Origin: an uncultured Clostridia bacterium
GTDB taxonomy: Bacteria; Bacillota; Clostridia; Christensenellales; Borkfalkiaceae
Assembly: GCA_946624395.1 (NCBI GenBank)
Contig: CAMORY010000072.1
Coordinates: forward strand, 1-5,501
Reading direction: 5' to 3'
Length of the DNA stretch: 5,501 nt
Positions within the stretch are counted from its first letter, which is position 1, and each line of letters opens with the position of its first letter. The notes under the pieces were generated by a model, which was given only the letters and a program-made list of their open reading frames with translations, was not told the DNA's origin and ran no database searches. This document shows positions 4,518-5,501 of the stretch, one piece after another. The position numbers and the translations under genes are program-made.

Positions 4518-5501
4518 ATGGACAAGTTTGAAGAATTAAAACTCAAAGCGAAAGAAGAAGCGGAAAAGATTTCTTCTTTAAAAACTATCGGCGATATCAA
4601 GGCTAAATTTATCGGCAAGAACGGCGATATAACCGCGCTTTTACGGGGTATGAAAGATATTCCCGCGGAAATGCGCGCCGCGTTCGGTAAAAAGGTCAAC
4701 GATTTAAAAGAAGAAGTTTCGGCGTTTTTCGAGAAAAAAGAAAGCGAACTGAAAGCCGCGGAGACCGAGAGAAAATTCCGTAAAGAAGCGGTGGATATAA
4801 CTCTCCCCGGTAAACTTCCCGAAATCGGCAGTCTGCACCCCTTAAATATCGTCAAAAACAAGATAATAGACGCGTTTACGGGTATGGGCTTTGAAATATT
4901 CGAAGGCCCTGAAATCGACACCGATTACTATTGCTTTCAGGCGCTTAATATCCCGAAAGACCACCCCGCGCGCGATATGCAGGACACTTTCTATATAAAC
5001 GATAACGTCCTTTTACGTCCGCATACGTCCCCGGGGCAGGTTCGCACTATGGAAAACAAAAAGCCGCCCATTAAAATTTTAAGCCCCGGCAGGGTATACA
5101 GGGCGGACGACGACGCGTCGCACTCGCCTATGTTCCACCAGATAGAAGGGCTTGTCGTCGACAAGGGCGTTTCGCTTTGCGACTTAAAAGGGCTTTTGGA
5201 CGAGTTCGTCAAGGTTATTTTCGATAAGGACACCAAAACGCGTTTCCGTCCTTCGTATTTCCCGTTTACAGAACCCAGTGTAGAAGTGGACGTTTCCTGT
5301 TGCAAGTGCGGCGGCAAAGGCTGCAGCCTTTGCAAAAACACGGGCTGGATTGAAATTTTAGGCGCGGGCGTTGTAAATAAAAAGGTTTTAGAGATGAGCG
5401 GGATAGATTCCGACGTGTATTCGGGGCTTGCGTTCGGGCTGGGAATCGAGCGTATCACTATGATAAAATACGGTGTTTCCGACATAAGAACGCTGTTTGA
5501 A
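4518..5501 (+). CDS. pheS: Phenylalanine-tRNA ligase alpha subunit PheS (3' end cut by the window)
   Basis: PheS is the catalytic subunit of the cytoplasmic alpha2-beta2 enzyme that attaches phenylalanine to tRNA-Phe using ATP. The frame starts at ATG 4518 and is still open at the window end. The 328 visible residues compare with about 344 in Bacillus, so only the last few are missing. Residues 1-85 form the charged, helical N-terminal coiled-coil arm that contacts tRNA. The class II core follows: motif 1 region GFEIFEGPEIDTDYYCFQAL (124-143), motif 2 RADDDASHSPMFHQIEG (195-211) and motif 3 GLAFGLGIERI (303-313). Ala305 is at the position of the amino-acid-pocket alanine. A cysteine group (261, 262, 264, 269, 272; CCKCGGKGCSLC) matches the insertion typical of Firmicutes PheS. 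The T-box upstream controls expression; pheT is expected next, outside the window. Confidence 0.97.
   Translation, partial: MDKFEELKLKAKEEAEKISSLKTIGDIKAKFIGKNGDITALLRGMKDIPAEMRAAFGKKVNDLKEEVSAFFEKKESELKAAETERKFRKEAVDITLPGKLPEIGSLHPLNIVKNKIIDAFTGMGFEIFEGPEIDTDYYCFQALNIPKDHPARDMQDTFYINDNVLLRPHTSPGQVRTMENKKPPIKILSPGRVYRADDDASHSPMFHQIEGLVVDKGVSLCDLKGLLDEFVKVIFDKDTKTRFRPSYFPFTEPSVEVDVSCCKCGGKGCSLCKNTGWIEILGAGVVNKKVLEMSGIDSDVYSGLAFGLGIERITMIKYGVSDIRTLFE

Noticed and set aside
5298..5334. Cysteine cluster in PheS as an unusual inserted zinc site
   Set aside because: The same CxCGGxGCxxC-like segment is normal for Firmicutes PheS, so it is not a novelty here.
4514..5485. Two long minus-strand open frames (135 and 164 codons) opposite pheS
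   Set aside because: Both are shadows of the pheS frame, rich in Ser/Pro/Leu as expected from reading its codons backwards.

Overview
The window reads as the chromosome of an endospore-forming member of the Bacillota (Firmicutes), more likely a Clostridia-type lineage than Bacillus. It holds the spoIIA forespore sigma-factor operon, a reduced three-gene spoVA set, yunB, and a T-box-controlled pheS. All genes are on the + strand. Codon use is mixed: isoleucine is often ATA and leucine often TTA, while alanine GCG and GAC/CGC codons are also common. The genus cannot be named from this sequence.

Layout. Positions 1-1477 carry spoIIAA (5' end cut by the window edge), spoIIAB and sigF. They are tightly packed and close with a strong intrinsic terminator at 1495-1520. 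A near-ideal sigma-G-type promoter (GTATA, 17 nt, CATATTA) begins 2 nt after the terminator's T run and drives spoVAC, spoVAD and spoVAE (1647-3487), each with its own ribosome binding site. yunB (3527-4207) follows. It has no Shine-Dalgarno sequence, a weak sigma-E-like promoter placed so that the transcript could start at the AUG, and three perfect inverted repeats inside the gene. A consensus sigma-A promoter starts 5 nt after the yunB stop and leads into a complete T-box riboswitch with a UUC (Phe) specifier. The riboswitch precedes pheS, which runs off the right edge.

How the genes fit together. SpoIIAA, SpoIIAB and sigma-F form the partner-switching module that starts forespore-specific transcription after asymmetric division. 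Sigma-F leads to sigma-G, and the predicted sigma-G promoter then switches on the spoVA genes, whose products move dipicolinic acid into the spore. YunB is a mother-cell sporulation protein in Bacillus (sigma-E regulon), so the region mixes genes expected to act in both compartments. pheS is a housekeeping gene regulated by uncharged tRNA-Phe.

Every gene belongs to a known family, and I find no undescribed system. The points most worth checking are regulatory: the terminator/sigma-G promoter hand-off, the possibly leaderless yunB with its internal terminator-like hairpins, and a possible leaderless mini-ORF ahead of spoVAC.
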